Assembly: GCA_030765625.1 (NCBI GenBank)
Contig: JAVCCF010000045.1
Span: 1-38,217 of the forward strand
Origin: Candidatus Tenebribacter burtonii
Lineage (GTDB): Bacteria; Cloacimonadota; Cloacimonadia; Cloacimonadales; TCS61
Direction of reading: 5' to 3'
Length of the DNA stretch: 38,217 nucleotides
The notes under the pieces were generated by a model. That model was not told the origin of the DNA. It saw nothing but the letters and a program-made list of their open reading frames with translations, and did no database searches. A program made the translations under genes and the position numbers. This document shows, in pieces, positions 1 through 8,217 of the stretch (its first letter is position 1; the number at the start of each line of letters is the position of its first letter).

Positions 1-139
1 GAAATTCTTTAGTTCCATCCGTTGAACCGTCATCAACAACAACTATTTCCTTTTCTATTTTTACTGCTTGCACTTTATAAATTATTTCCTCAATGGTATC
101 AATCTCATTGTATGCCGGCATCACAACAGATAGTTTCAA
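1..139 (-). CDS. Family 2 glycosyltransferase, N-terminal part only (polyprenyl-phosphate sugar transferase type)
   Basis: Only the first 46 codons are in the window; the gene runs off the left edge. The start is a TTG at 137-139, preceded by AGGGAGGA, and it overlaps the stop of the upstream gene by 4 bases, so the two are probably translationally coupled. The fragment reads [11 protein letters not shown] near the start and VVVDDGSTDGT further on. These are the nucleotide-sugar-binding strand and first Asp motif of GT2 enzymes of the dolichol-phosphate mannosyltransferase/ArnC type. Lying directly after a small flippase-like gene and a UDP-sugar decarboxylase, it most likely charges undecaprenyl phosphate with a sugar on the cytoplasmic face. 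The family is clear; the substrate is inferred. Confidence 0.85.
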   Translation of the reverse strand, partial: MKLSVVMPAYNEIDTIEEIIYKVQAVKIEKEIVVVDDGSTDGTKEF

Positions 140-492
140 TGTATTCCTCCCTTTAAAGCAATCATAAAAACTCCACAAATAATTAGAAAAACTCCGATCC
201 AATTAAAATAATTTATTTGTTCTTTGAGAATAAAATGTGAAATCACCATAACCCATATATAACTTGATGCAATGATGGGATACAATATGGAAAGTTTACC
301 ATGTTTTAATGCTATAATAAATAAAACGGCTGATAATCCATAAAGACACATTCCTAATATTATTCGCCAATTAAAAATCCAGGAAATCAGATTGGCATTC
401 ACAGTTTTAGAGCCAATTTTGAAGAAAGTTTGTCCTAAAGATGCAAGGAATGCACAAAATAGAGTTATGAGAATCGCTACTGTTTGACTCAT
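136..492 (-). CDS. Small multidrug-resistance/EamA-like four-helix membrane protein, ArnE/ArnF-like flippase subunit
   Basis: This 118-residue protein is almost entirely hydrophobic, with four predicted membrane helices at about residues 4-24, 39-62, 67-87 and 95-114. The length and helix pattern are those of half-size DMT/SMR proteins such as ArnE and ArnF, which move polyprenyl-phosphate sugars across the inner membrane. The ATG overlaps the stop of the decarboxylase gene by 4 bases, and its own stop overlaps the TTG of the glycosyltransferase by 4 bases, so the three genes form a tight operon. An export role for a lipid-linked sugar is inferred from this context. A generic small-molecule SMR transporter cannot be excluded from sequence alone. 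Confidence 0.75.
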   Translation of the reverse strand: MSQTVAILITLFCAFLASLGQTFFKIGSKTVNANLISWIFNWRIILGMCLYGLSAVLFIIALKHGKLSILYPIIASSYIWVMVISHFILKEQINYFNWIGVFLIICGVFMIALKGGIH

Positions 493-1439
493 TTATAACT
501 CTTTCTCAAAAGATTATCAAAATACTCTATAGTTTTTTTAAGTCCAATATCCAAAGGAGTTTTTGCTCTCCACTTCAAAATGGTTTTTGCTTTATCTGTA
601 TTCGGGCACCTGTTCTTTGGATCATCTTGTGGTAGCGGTTTGTTTATAATCTTAGAATTTGAATTTATTAGTTTAATAATTTTCAGAGCCAGGTCTTTAA
701 TTGTTGTTTCTTCTTCATTACCTAAATTGATGGGACCAATGATCTCATCTGAAGAGCTCATTAATTTTATTAAACCATCAACCATGTCTTCAACATAGCA
801 AAAGCTTCTGGTTTGGTTTCCGTTTCCATAAATAGTTATATCTTTCCCCTGCAAAGCTTGAACAATAAAATTGCTGACGACTCTACCATCGTTAGTTTGC
901 ATATTGGGACCATAAGTATTAAAAATTCTGGCAACCTTGATCCTTAGTTCGTGCTGTCGATGATAATCGAAGAAAAGTGTTTCAGCGCAACGTTTTCCTT
1001 CATCATAGCACGATCTTATGCCGATTGGATTGACTTTACCCCAGTATTCTTCAGTTTGTGGATGAATCTCCGGATCACCGTAAACTTCACTGGTAGAAGC
1101 CTGCAATACTTTTACTTTCAGTCTTATTGCCAGATCGAGCACATTGATCGTTCCATGAACCGATGTTTTGATTGTTTGTACCGGATCGAACTGGTAATTT
1201 ACCGGTGAGGCGGGACAAGCTAAATTGTAAATTTCATTTACTTCCACATTAAATGGTTCGGTGACGTCATGTCTGATAGATTCAAAATAAGGATTATCTG
1301 AAAGCTCAATGATATTCCTTTTTGAACCGGTGAAATAATTATCTAAGCATATTACTTCATTATCTTCCTGCAGCAATCTTGCACAAAGATGTGATCCAAT
1401 GAAACCTGCACCACCTGTAACTAAAATTTTATTTTTCAT
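489..1439 (-). CDS. UDP-glucuronate decarboxylase (UDP-xylose synthase type), extended SDR family
   Basis: This enzyme converts UDP-glucuronate to UDP-xylose with loss of CO2, via a bound NAD+ 4-keto intermediate. The 316-residue product has the Rossmann motif [11 protein letters not shown] (8-18), the diagnostic stretch [12 protein letters not shown] (72-83), STSEVYGDP with Glu118, and the catalytic pair Tyr145/Lys149 in YDEGKR. The NLACPASP block is typical of UXS enzymes rather than dTDP-glucose dehydratases. I chose the ATG at 1437-1439 because GTGGAG lies just upstream; an in-frame start 10 codons earlier would add an un-SDR-like tail. The gene sits between a GT-C membrane transferase and a flippase/GT2 pair. 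ArnA's decarboxylase domain is homologous, but ArnA makes the 4-keto-pentose for Ara4N, so the exact product here is an inference. Confidence 0.9.
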   Translation of the reverse strand: MKNKILVTGGAGFIGSHLCARLLQEDNEVICLDNYFTGSKRNIIELSDNPYFESIRHDVTEPFNVEVNEIYNLACPASPVNYQFDPVQTIKTSVHGTINVLDLAIRLKVKVLQASTSEVYGDPEIHPQTEEYWGKVNPIGIRSCYDEGKRCAETLFFDYHRQHELRIKVARIFNTYGPNMQTNDGRVVSNFIVQALQGKDITIYGNGNQTRSFCYVEDMVDGLIKLMSSSDEIIGPINLGNEEETTIKDLALKIIKLINSNSKIINKPLPQDDPKNRCPNTDKAKTILKWRAKTPLDIGLKKTIEYFDNLLRKSYK

Positions 1440-1507
1440 TATATCTCCACAAAACTTAATCACTATCAAGTCAATTTACTCGTTAGTATTTTATATCTGC
1501 ACTCATA

Positions 1508-2854
1508 CTAAAAGAGATTAAATATAAACTTGAGTAAGTTTGTCAAATTATTAAAAACCTGGTGAAAGTAAACAGGTTCGTTGTATGAGATCATGCCAGC
1601 GGAGTATTGAAGCATAAATATTAAATTCCAAAATACAAGTAAAGTTAAAGTAATATAAAGTATTATTGAACTGCTTCTTTTTAGAACACTCAATAACATG
1701 GCAAGTCCAATTGCAAAAACGAAACTACAATTTACAAAACCGCGATTCCCAAAGCTGCTCCCGAATGACCAGAAACTCCAAGAAGCATTTAAATATAACT
1801 GCAGCAAAAATGCGATTGCAAACATAAATCCAGTTTTTCGTTGTTTTTTAATAAAGAGCACCAATCCAATCAGTGAAATTAAAATGACTGGATTCCAATA
1901 AATCAGTCCATGCAGTGGAGATAAAAGGCTATTGTAAATTTGCGGATGTAAAAAATTGAAGCCTTCGCCCTGATAAGAATATAAAACAAATTTGCCGTAT
2001 AGGATTTTCCACACGACAAATTGCGGCAGTAAAACAAGAAGAAATGTAAAAATAAAAACACAAATTCTAATAAATCGCTTCCAGATAAGGTTTTGGGGGA
2101 AACTTTTACTTTGTATTAACTCAATGAACAAGTCTATCACAGGTAAAATAAGAAATAAGATATTTTGCAATCGAACCAAAGACATGATGCCAGTGGAAAA
2201 ACCCGAAATGATCATATATTTAACAGTATAATTATTTCTGTTGTTCAACCAAAGATAAATAAACCAGGTTACAGTAAAAAGAGAAATCGCATGAGACATA
2301 GTAGTATCACTGCCAATATAGTAGATTATATTTGTGCCCAACGTAATAGCAGAGACGGTGATTAATGATACTGATCGATTAAAAAATTTCATCAAAATTC
2401 TATAGATAAGAGTTAATCCAATTAAGCCATAAAAAATGGATCCAAAACTAATGAAAAAATGATAGAGAACAGAGTAGCCATTTAAAGGAATATTCAATCC
2501 AAATAAGTTCAATAAAATTGTAAATATATGAGCCAAAAGAAAAAATGGTAACCATAACAAAGGCAAACCGATTGTATATTTGTTGTGCACATGTTTTGTG
2601 CAAGTTATGGTTTCGGGATTTGGAACACCATGTAGAAGAGGATTATAATCTCTGAATTCATTTGCGTAATGCAAATCTCCATCGATGAATAATGAGCGTA
2701 AATGAGCATAATATCCCAATCCATCACAAGTAATTAGATTTCCGATTTCATGATATTTAATGAGTTGTAGAGAAAAACAAAATATCAATAACACAATTAG
2801 TAAAATGAAAGGTTTTTCATTTATTAGTTTCATCATCCTAATGATTTGATTCAT
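1508..2854 (-). CDS. Polytopic membrane glycosyltransferase of GT-C type (PMT/ArnT-like)
   Basis: This 448-residue protein has about ten predicted membrane helices and a large first periplasmic loop, immediately after helix 1, that holds CDGLGYYAHLRSLFIDGD. An acidic residue in that loop is the usual catalytic position in GT-C enzymes using polyprenyl-phosphate sugars. The helix-rich body, the Arg-containing SLVRLQN segment after mid-protein and the short C-terminal end resemble the RgtA-D/PMT-2 superfamily. It heads the minus-strand glycan cassette, 68 bases before the decarboxylase gene. Its likely role is to move a lipid-linked sugar onto an envelope acceptor. The acceptor is unknown and the family call rests on topology and loop motif, not a close match. 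Confidence 0.65.
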   Translation of the reverse strand: MNQIIRMMKLINEKPFILLIVLLIFCFSLQLIKYHEIGNLITCDGLGYYAHLRSLFIDGDLHYANEFRDYNPLLHGVPNPETITCTKHVHNKYTIGLPLLWLPFFLLAHIFTILLNLFGLNIPLNGYSVLYHFFISFGSIFYGLIGLTLIYRILMKFFNRSVSLITVSAITLGTNIIYYIGSDTTMSHAISLFTVTWFIYLWLNNRNNYTVKYMIISGFSTGIMSLVRLQNILFLILPVIDLFIELIQSKSFPQNLIWKRFIRICVFIFTFLLVLLPQFVVWKILYGKFVLYSYQGEGFNFLHPQIYNSLLSPLHGLIYWNPVILISLIGLVLFIKKQRKTGFMFAIAFLLQLYLNASWSFWSFGSSFGNRGFVNCSFVFAIGLAMLLSVLKRSSSIILYITLTLLVFWNLIFMLQYSAGMISYNEPVYFHQVFNNLTNLLKFIFNLF

Positions 2855-2866
2855 ACTTCTTCACCC

Positions 2867-3136
2867 TTATATAAAGATCCACAATTTTATTGTGGAAATG
2901 AAATATAACAAAACACTAAAAGCAACGAAATATTTACTAAATTGGAATTTATTCTTTATCAGGATACATAATGAAATCGCAATGAAAGAACTGAAAACTC
3001 GTACGAAAGACCACTCATCACAGAATATATCACTCGAAAAGAAAAGTGAAAAAATAAGCCAACTAATCCAGCTGAAATGAATGAAATTTGATTCTGTAGT
3101 TTTTGACAAAGACACCTTGATAATTGGCCACACCAT
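2867..3136 (-). CDS. Small hydrophobic protein, possibly a remnant of a larger membrane protein
   Basis: The open frame gives 89 residues with three hydrophobic segments (about 22-36, 46-61 and 69-88) and a short charged loop, DEWSFVRV. It ends 12 bases before the GT-C gene on the same strand. No convincing ribosome-binding site precedes the ATG, and a TAG lies four codons upstream in frame. The sequence reads like the last helices of a polytopic membrane enzyme with the front removed. It may be a decayed gene or a genuine short membrane protein; I cannot assign a function. Confidence 0.35.
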   Translation of the reverse strand: MVWPIIKVSLSKTTESNFIHFSWISWLIFSLFFSSDIFCDEWSFVRVFSSFIAISLCILIKNKFQFSKYFVAFSVLLYFISTIKLWIFI

Positions 3137-3164
3137 TTTTAAAACCTAATTACTTCTTAATAAA

Positions 3165-3239
3165 TTATCCATTATTCTCCACCCTCTTCCTTATCATCTT
3201 CACTGTATCTTCATAATTGCCCCTTGAGAGAAAAAATTA
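3165..3239 (-). pseudogene. Possible C-terminal tail of a lost gene
   Basis: Between two stops (3237-3239 and 3165-3167) one minus-strand frame reads 23 codons ending SRGNYEDTVKMIRKRVENNG. The charged, amphipathic composition looks like the last helix of a soluble enzyme rather than random AT-rich translation. No start codon gives a sensible protein. With the truncated-looking membrane ORF just downstream, this suggests genes were deleted here. It is a weak call based on composition only. Confidence 0.2.
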
Positions 3240-3292
3240 TATATAATTAATGTTTTGAAGATTTGATTAAAGACTATTAAACAGATATTTTT

Positions 3293-4351
3293 TTACTTAT
3301 CTGTTAATTTCAACATCCAGAATGTAGATTCTAAAGCAAGTCCATTTTTTGATTTTCTATTTTCACCAAGCCCCATATGATAACCAGTGATAAAATAAGA
3401 GTTATTTTTCTCGTTAAGATATTCTTTTGGAAAAAGATATGTTCCATTTTTTTGCTTGAATTGCTCTAAATGTTGTAAACAATTTTTATACCATTTACTT
3501 TCTCGAGCACCTTTAAAAGGTCTCATAAGGATCATACGAGTTACAATATTCTGCTTGTGAAATTCATTAAGATTAAAATTGGAAAAACCAGGTAGCCAAA
3601 CATTCCAACCCAACACAGTATACCGTTTTACTCCAGCCATAACTATTCCGTAACCATCTGGGAATTTTTGATATTTTTCATTTAAAATATAGGAAATAAT
3701 TTGATCGATCTTATCAGGGAATTCGTCATAAAATGCTGAGAATGTAAGAAGATCATGTATCCACGGTAGTTTGAATTTTCCATCAAGATATAATTCAGGA
3801 TCTATAAGTGGATGATCATCAAAGGCTTTAGAAATTCCCTTATAATTAGCTTTATCAGCGAAAATTGAAAAATTATTATCTTTAGTAAAATTGTAGATCA
3901 TATTGATCCGTTCTCGAACAAATGTACTGACGGGTTCAATATCTTTAAAACCCGAAGCAGATAAAAATGAAGCAATAAGATTTTCATAGAAGAAATCAAT
4001 AGGATTCTCAATTGGTTCTTCTGATTCTGTTTCAATACTTTCTTTTAACCATTTCACATATGATTTTGATGAATCTTCCAATTTATTAAATCCAGCTTTG
4101 ATACCCATGAAGATAAGTTTACCCATGGCATTTTCGAAGCAATAATCATAGCTGCCATGTATATAATTTAGCCTTCGCTTATCTTTTAAGCATTTCATCC
4201 AATAATGAGCTTTTGGTGTTTTCATTAATTCAGTTCTTAAAGAAGAAATATTGTACTCAGACTTATCATTAGTAAGTTCTGTTGCCGTGCGATATCGAAT
4301 TACCGCATCTCCGTTTTCAAAAAGCCAGTCAATTAGTTCATTTTTGTTCAT
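3293..4351 (-). CDS. Uncharacterised soluble protein, possible alpha/alpha-toroid (prenyltransferase-like) fold
   Basis: This 352-residue protein has no signal peptide or membrane segment. The N-terminus (DWLFENGDAVIRYRTATEL) resembles the opening helix of proteins with squalene-cyclase/prenyltransferase-like alpha-alpha repeats. Spaced aromatic motifs such as KFPDGYGIVMAG, NVWLPGF and LALESTFWMLKL fit a helical barrel. I see no DXDD or zinc site that would support a cyclase or prenyltransferase reaction, so the fold is a guess and the activity is unknown. The start has AAGGAA seven bases upstream. It appears to be transcribed alone from a TTGACA-type promoter at 4385-4413. Similar small stand-alone proteins occur in anaerobes, but I cannot name a family with confidence. 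Confidence 0.6.
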   Translation of the reverse strand: MNKNELIDWLFENGDAVIRYRTATELTNDKSEYNISSLRTELMKTPKAHYWMKCLKDKRRLNYIHGSYDYCFENAMGKLIFMGIKAGFNKLEDSSKSYVKWLKESIETESEEPIENPIDFFYENLIASFLSASGFKDIEPVSTFVRERINMIYNFTKDNNFSIFADKANYKGISKAFDDHPLIDPELYLDGKFKLPWIHDLLTFSAFYDEFPDKIDQIISYILNEKYQKFPDGYGIVMAGVKRYTVLGWNVWLPGFSNFNLNEFHKQNIVTRMILMRPFKGARESKWYKNCLQHLEQFKQKNGTYLFPKEYLNEKNNSYFITGYHMGLGENRKSKNGLALESTFWMLKLTDK

Positions 4352-4384
4352 TCATTTTCCTTAATACTATTTAATTCACTAATG

Positions 4385-4413
4385 TATTGAAAATAATATA
4401 GATATAATGTCAA
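4385..4413 (-). promoter_or_regulatory. Candidate promoter for the 3293-4351 gene
   Basis: On the minus strand a perfect TTGACA (4408-4413) is followed 17 bases later by TCAATA (4385-4390), about 33 bases before the ATG. The -35 box is convincing; the -10 box is poor in a very AT-rich stretch. Confidence 0.4.
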
Positions 4414-4422
4414 TAAAAAAAA

Positions 4423-4445
4423 AGAGGTGGAAATAAACCACCTCT
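4423..4445 (-). terminator. Rho-independent terminator of the large secreted-protein gene
   Basis: Read on the minus strand, AGAGGTGG pairs with CCACCTCT around a 7-base loop and is followed at once by a run of nine T. It lies about 20 bases after the stop at 4468. The T run is almost contiguous with the TTGACA box of the next gene. Confidence 0.85.
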
Positions 4446-4467
4446 AATTATTTGCGTAGTTAAATGG

Positions 4468-7400
4468 TTATTTTAGTAAAATACACTTCCTTATGAATAA
4501 CTGTAAATCAGCCTGTAATTTATAAAGATAGATACCTGAAGCTATCGAACGATCATCATCATCATCACCATTCCATTCTATTGAATGCTCTCCAGCAGAT
4601 ATTTTTTCTTGGATCAAGGTTTTTATCAACTGTCCTTTCACGTTGAAAATTTGTATCGTAACATCTGAATCCCCAGCAAGATCAAATCGTATGGATGTGC
4701 TGGGGTTGAATGGATTAGGATAATTTCCGTGTAATTTTGTTACTAATGGAATTAATCCATTTCCACTGCTTGTTAATTCAATAGTAACTACATTTGATGA
4801 TTCAGATTCTTGCCCATCAGAATAAATTGCTGTTACATAGTATTCATAAATAGCTATTATAAGGTCTTCGTCTGTGTATGTAAGTTCATTAATTTCAGCA
4901 ATTTCAACTTCATCTCTATATACTTTGTAGGATGTTACTTCTCTTGTAGTTTGGGGCTCATCCCATTCTAAGATAATATCATTATATTCAATTGTATATG
5001 TAAGGTTTTGTGGAGCAAAACAATAGTTCAAAACAACATCTAGAGTAGTAATCTGTTCTGAAATGACTTCTACATTTTCGATTGTTACAGATTCGTATGT
5101 AGGCAAAGAAAATGTTACATCATATAATCCTGGAATTAATTCAGTAGTGTAATATCCTGTTGGGTCAACTGTTACGGTTGTTGTTCCTATTTGAACGGAT
5201 GTAGCATTTACACTTCCAGTTCCACCATTTAAAGTGATCGTACCTTCTAAAATACCGTTGCCTACAGTTTCTCCACCCGAAACGCAGATAACAGCTCCAT
5301 TCCTGCCTCCCATAATCATTTCCCAGGATCCATCACCTGCAACGTCTGGAATTCCGCCAATTGCATCACAGGCTGAACCAACTGGAGTTTGAGAAAGTAT
5401 ATTACCTGTTGCGCCATCCATAAAGTAACCAAAGTTACTGCCGAATAATGTTCCCCAGACAACATCATTGATTCCGTCTCCTGTGATGTCACCGATTTTA
5501 TCTACAACCCAGGGTTGATCTGCCACAGGTTGCAGCCAGATGTTATCACCGGTGTGACCATCAATCACGATTGCATTATCTTGTGTGCTGCGGGCTATGG
5601 CAATATCGGGATGTCCGTTTCCGTTTACATCGTTCAGTTTTTCAAAACGAATGATCAATCCACTTCCAATTGAACCACTCCATTCCATCGATCCATTGGA
5701 TGTATCAATTCCATAGTAATTTCCACCGAAATCTCCAACAACAACATCATTGATCCCGTTTCCGGAAAAATCATCAACTTCTGCCAATGCCCAAACTGAA
5801 CTTCCTCCAGTTGTGAATTCCCAGAGCTGTGAACCATTAGCTCCACTGATTCCCCAGATTTTACCCTCAGTTTCGTAAGAATTGGAACCACCTCCGATTG
5901 CATCAGGAACTCCATCATTATTAATATCGGAAATTCCAATACAACTGAATTTTGGCCCAGCTAAATAAAAATTCCAAAGCTCACTACCGGTTGTACCATC
6001 CAAACACATAACTCTTTGGGCATCACTACCTGTTGCTGCCAAAACATCTTGAATGCCGTCATTATTATAATCATAGGAAACATCTACCTGGTAAACCCAA
6101 CCTCCATCACCACCGTAAATACTTGTATTAAATGTCCAGATCAGTTGTCCGGTTTTCCCGGAAATAGCTCTTACTGCTCTATCTCCGCCAGTTGTACCTA
6201 CTATTACATCATCGTATTCGTCCGAATCAATATCCTCAATAATTTTCAGAGCGTTCTGATTATAGATATTTCCGGAATAGATTTCTGTTTCCCACAGTAC
6301 ATCACCTGTAACAGATGCATTGCCATTAAAGCAGCGCACAAAATTATCTTCAGAACAAATAATGACATCACCAACTTCATCACCGTTGATATCTTCTATT
6401 GGGGTAATTGCTTTAGGGCTGTTGTCATAACCTGTATTTATTGTGTATTGCCAAAGAATAGAACCAATGGCATATTGAGTGTTGTCACCAGTTCCTGTAA
6501 GAGCGATATCGGTAGTAAGTGCAGTAGGATCATTACTGTAGATCGTGCAAGTTGCGTTTATGGTTCCAGAAGATTGTGGATTAAACCAGATCCTGACATC
6601 AACTTCACTGGCGGGTGTAATTATTAGTGGAAGTTCAACAGTTTCATCCAAAATGTATTGAGTGTCGTCAAATTCAAATTGGGTTATTTCTAAATTGCCA
6701 GAACCTTGATTACTAATGTTAAGATATCTTCCAGTCAATGCATCGACCCGTATAGATCCATAGTTTAAATTTGTAGGAGAAATTACAATCTGGGGATCAT
6801 CAGTAACAGCATATCCGCTTAGTGTTACAAGCTCAAATGGATTAACCGGATCATTTGATTCAACGGTTAATATACAACTGTAGGCTCCCCAAACGGAAGG
6901 ATCAAAAATTATCGTTAAATTTTCAGTAGAGCTGGGAGTAATTGTGATCGGAAGTGTTTCATCAGAAGAAAAATCATTCAAAGTAAAATCAAGATTTGTA
7001 ATCATTAAATCTGCAGTTCCAATATTAGTAACAGGAAGCTCAACTGATTCTGGTTGTCCGATAGTAGTATTTCCAAAATTGTAATCATCCCAACCTAACT
7101 CAATAGCAGGTGTACCTACACCACCCAAATCAACTTTATAAAGATAATCAAAACCACCGCTGCCATTGTCACAATACCATAAATATTGTCCGTCGAATAC
7201 AATACCAGCAGGATCAGTTCCTTCAGAAGGATGTGTTTCTAACAGTGTTCCTGTAATCGGATCGATCTTATAAAGAGCATCTCCCCAATAATCAGCCATC
7301 CAGAGGTTATCATTTTCTAAACAAAGATCCCATGGTTGTGCATCAGGAGCTGCGAATTGTTGAATTATAGCTCCGGTATTATCTACTTTGTAGATCTCTC

Positions 7401-7827
7401 CATCAGGATCATAATAAGCAGTTACCCAAAAATCACCGCTATCATAAGCAATACCAGACATGTAGTGTGCTGGGAGGTCAAACTGTGATAAGATTGTTCC
7501 TGAGTTGATGTCTAATTCAATGGCTGTAGCCGGAATGGATGGACTTGTTACGTGATCTGTAATCCAAAGATTTGTTCCATCCCATGTCATTCCAAAACTG
7601 TCTCCAATGTTTGCATTAGAAAATTGAAGCTGATAAGTTCCATCACTTGGATCGATCTGGTAAACTTCATCTCCGTTTGCACCATAAATGCCGCAATAAA
7701 GATAAGTACCATCAAAAGCTAGTCCGGATGCTCCCTCGGGTATCGAGTAAGTTTGTACAATTGTCCACTCTGCTGATATGGGTATTATAATTAGTATGAA
7801 CAATAAAAATAAACATTTCTTTTTCAT
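4468..7827 (-). CDS. Large secreted multidomain protein with FlgD-like C-terminal sorting domain
   Basis: The product has 1119 residues. A signal peptide (1-19, MKKK then a hydrophobic core ending ISA) is followed by a streptogramin-lyase-like propeller (about 20-235) and two ASPM/Hydin-type Ig-like domains (240-342 and 343-447, each with NxG and SNDP motifs). A second FG-GAP/PQQ-like propeller follows (455-855, repeated DxNxDGxxD units such as DINNDGVPD that probably bind calcium), then a carboxypeptidase-regulatory-like beta domain (860-933), a fibronectin III domain (937-1018) and the sorting domain (1032-1119, NYPNPFNPSTSIRF to KCILLK). The ATG at 7825-7827 follows AGAGGGGGG. The protein should be exported and held at the surface by a type IX-like pathway. 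No catalytic residues are evident; a binding or scaffold role is likely but unproven. Confidence 0.88.
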   Translation of the reverse strand: MKKKCLFLLFILIIIPISAEWTIVQTYSIPEGASGLAFDGTYLYCGIYGANGDEVYQIDPSDGTYQLQFSNANIGDSFGMTWDGTNLWITDHVTSPSIPATAIELDINSGTILSQFDLPAHYMSGIAYDSGDFWVTAYYDPDGEIYKVDNTGAIIQQFAAPDAQPWDLCLENDNLWMADYWGDALYKIDPITGTLLETHPSEGTDPAGIVFDGQYLWYCDNGSGGFDYLYKVDLGGVGTPAIELGWDDYNFGNTTIGQPESVELPVTNIGTADLMITNLDFTLNDFSSDETLPITITPSSTENLTIIFDPSVWGAYSCILTVESNDPVNPFELVTLSGYAVTDDPQIVISPTNLNYGSIRVDALTGRYLNISNQGSGNLEITQFEFDDTQYILDETVELPLIITPASEVDVRIWFNPQSSGTINATCTIYSNDPTALTTDIALTGTGDNTQYAIGSILWQYTINTGYDNSPKAITPIEDINGDEVGDVIICSEDNFVRCFNGNASVTGDVLWETEIYSGNIYNQNALKIIEDIDSDEYDDVIVGTTGGDRAVRAISGKTGQLIWTFNTSIYGGDGGWVYQVDVSYDYNNDGIQDVLAATGSDAQRVMCLDGTTGSELWNFYLAGPKFSCIGISDINNDGVPDAIGGGSNSYETEGKIWGISGANGSQLWEFTTGGSSVWALAEVDDFSGNGINDVVVGDFGGNYYGIDTSNGSMEWSGSIGSGLIIRFEKLNDVNGNGHPDIAIARSTQDNAIVIDGHTGDNIWLQPVADQPWVVDKIGDITGDGINDVVWGTLFGSNFGYFMDGATGNILSQTPVGSACDAIGGIPDVAGDGSWEMIMGGRNGAVICVSGGETVGNGILEGTITLNGGTGSVNATSVQIGTTTVTVDPTGYYTTELIPGLYDVTFSLPTYESVTIENVEVISEQITTLDVVLNYCFAPQNLTYTIEYNDIILEWDEPQTTREVTSYKVYRDEVEIAEINELTYTDEDLIIAIYEYYVTAIYSDGQESESSNVVTIELTSSGNGLIPLVTKLHGNYPNPFNPSTSIRFDLAGDSDVTIQIFNVKGQLIKTLIQEKISAGEHSIEWNGDDDDDRSIASGIYLYKLQADLQLFIRKCILLK

Positions 7828-7858
7828 TACACCCCCCTCTTGTAAAATATTAAATATT

Positions 7859-7889
7859 AATATATTAGAAATGTATATAATATTGTCAA
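7859..7889 (-). promoter_or_regulatory. Candidate promoter for the large secreted-protein gene
   Basis: A perfect TTGACA on the minus strand (7884-7889) lies 19 bases from TATATT (7859-7864), or 17 from AATATA. It is about 55 bases ahead of the chosen ATG. The spacing is long for the best -10, so the exact start is uncertain. Confidence 0.45.
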
Positions 7890-8080
7890 ACAGAAATTGA
7901 TGATTTTTTTGCATTGTGTTAATTTATGATTCAAAAAAAAATTAAAAAATGTAAGAAAATTAATATTGCTGAACGGGGGGAATAAAATTCATTTATTAGT
8001 TTACAAAAATGAATATTATAATTATATTTGTAATTAAATTAAAAAGATAATATAAATGAAGTTACCATGACTGAAAGATA

Positions 8081-8107
8081 TTGTCAAAGCAAGAAATGTG
8101 CTATAAT
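8081..8107 (+). promoter_or_regulatory. Candidate promoter for the lipoprotein/barrel pair
   Basis: TTGTCA (8081-8086) is followed after 15 bases by a perfect TATAAT (8102-8107). This would give a leader of roughly 100 bases before the ATG at 8218. The short spacer lowers confidence. Confidence 0.4.
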
Positions 8108-8217
8108 TTTTAAAAAGGATAAATCTAAAACAGAAAAAGCATCATAATATATTGATTTAAAAGAAAATAAGGAAGAGTGAGTGATATTTGTTGTTGACGT
8201 CATTCATAGGAGGATAA

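Larger units (their letters stand above)
7828..8217. other. Intergenic region between divergent envelope genes
   Basis: These 390 bases separate two divergently read genes. They hold a promoter candidate for each direction (7859-7889 minus, 8081-8107 plus), the AGAGGGGGG and AGGAGG ribosome sites, and otherwise very AT-rich sequence. A 26-codon frame at 8067-8147 has no ribosome site. I see no RNA gene, and no inverted repeat strong enough to call an operator. Confidence 0.6.

Noticed and set aside
6016-6627. A 203-residue plus-strand frame inside the large secreted-protein gene
   Set aside because: It is antisense to a confirmed multidomain gene, has no ribosome site, and its Cys/Ile/Tyr-rich composition is that of a shadow frame.
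8067-8147. A 26-codon plus-strand frame in the 390-base intergenic region
   Set aside because: It has no ribosome site and overlaps the candidate -35/-10 promoter elements; nothing about it suggests a real peptide.
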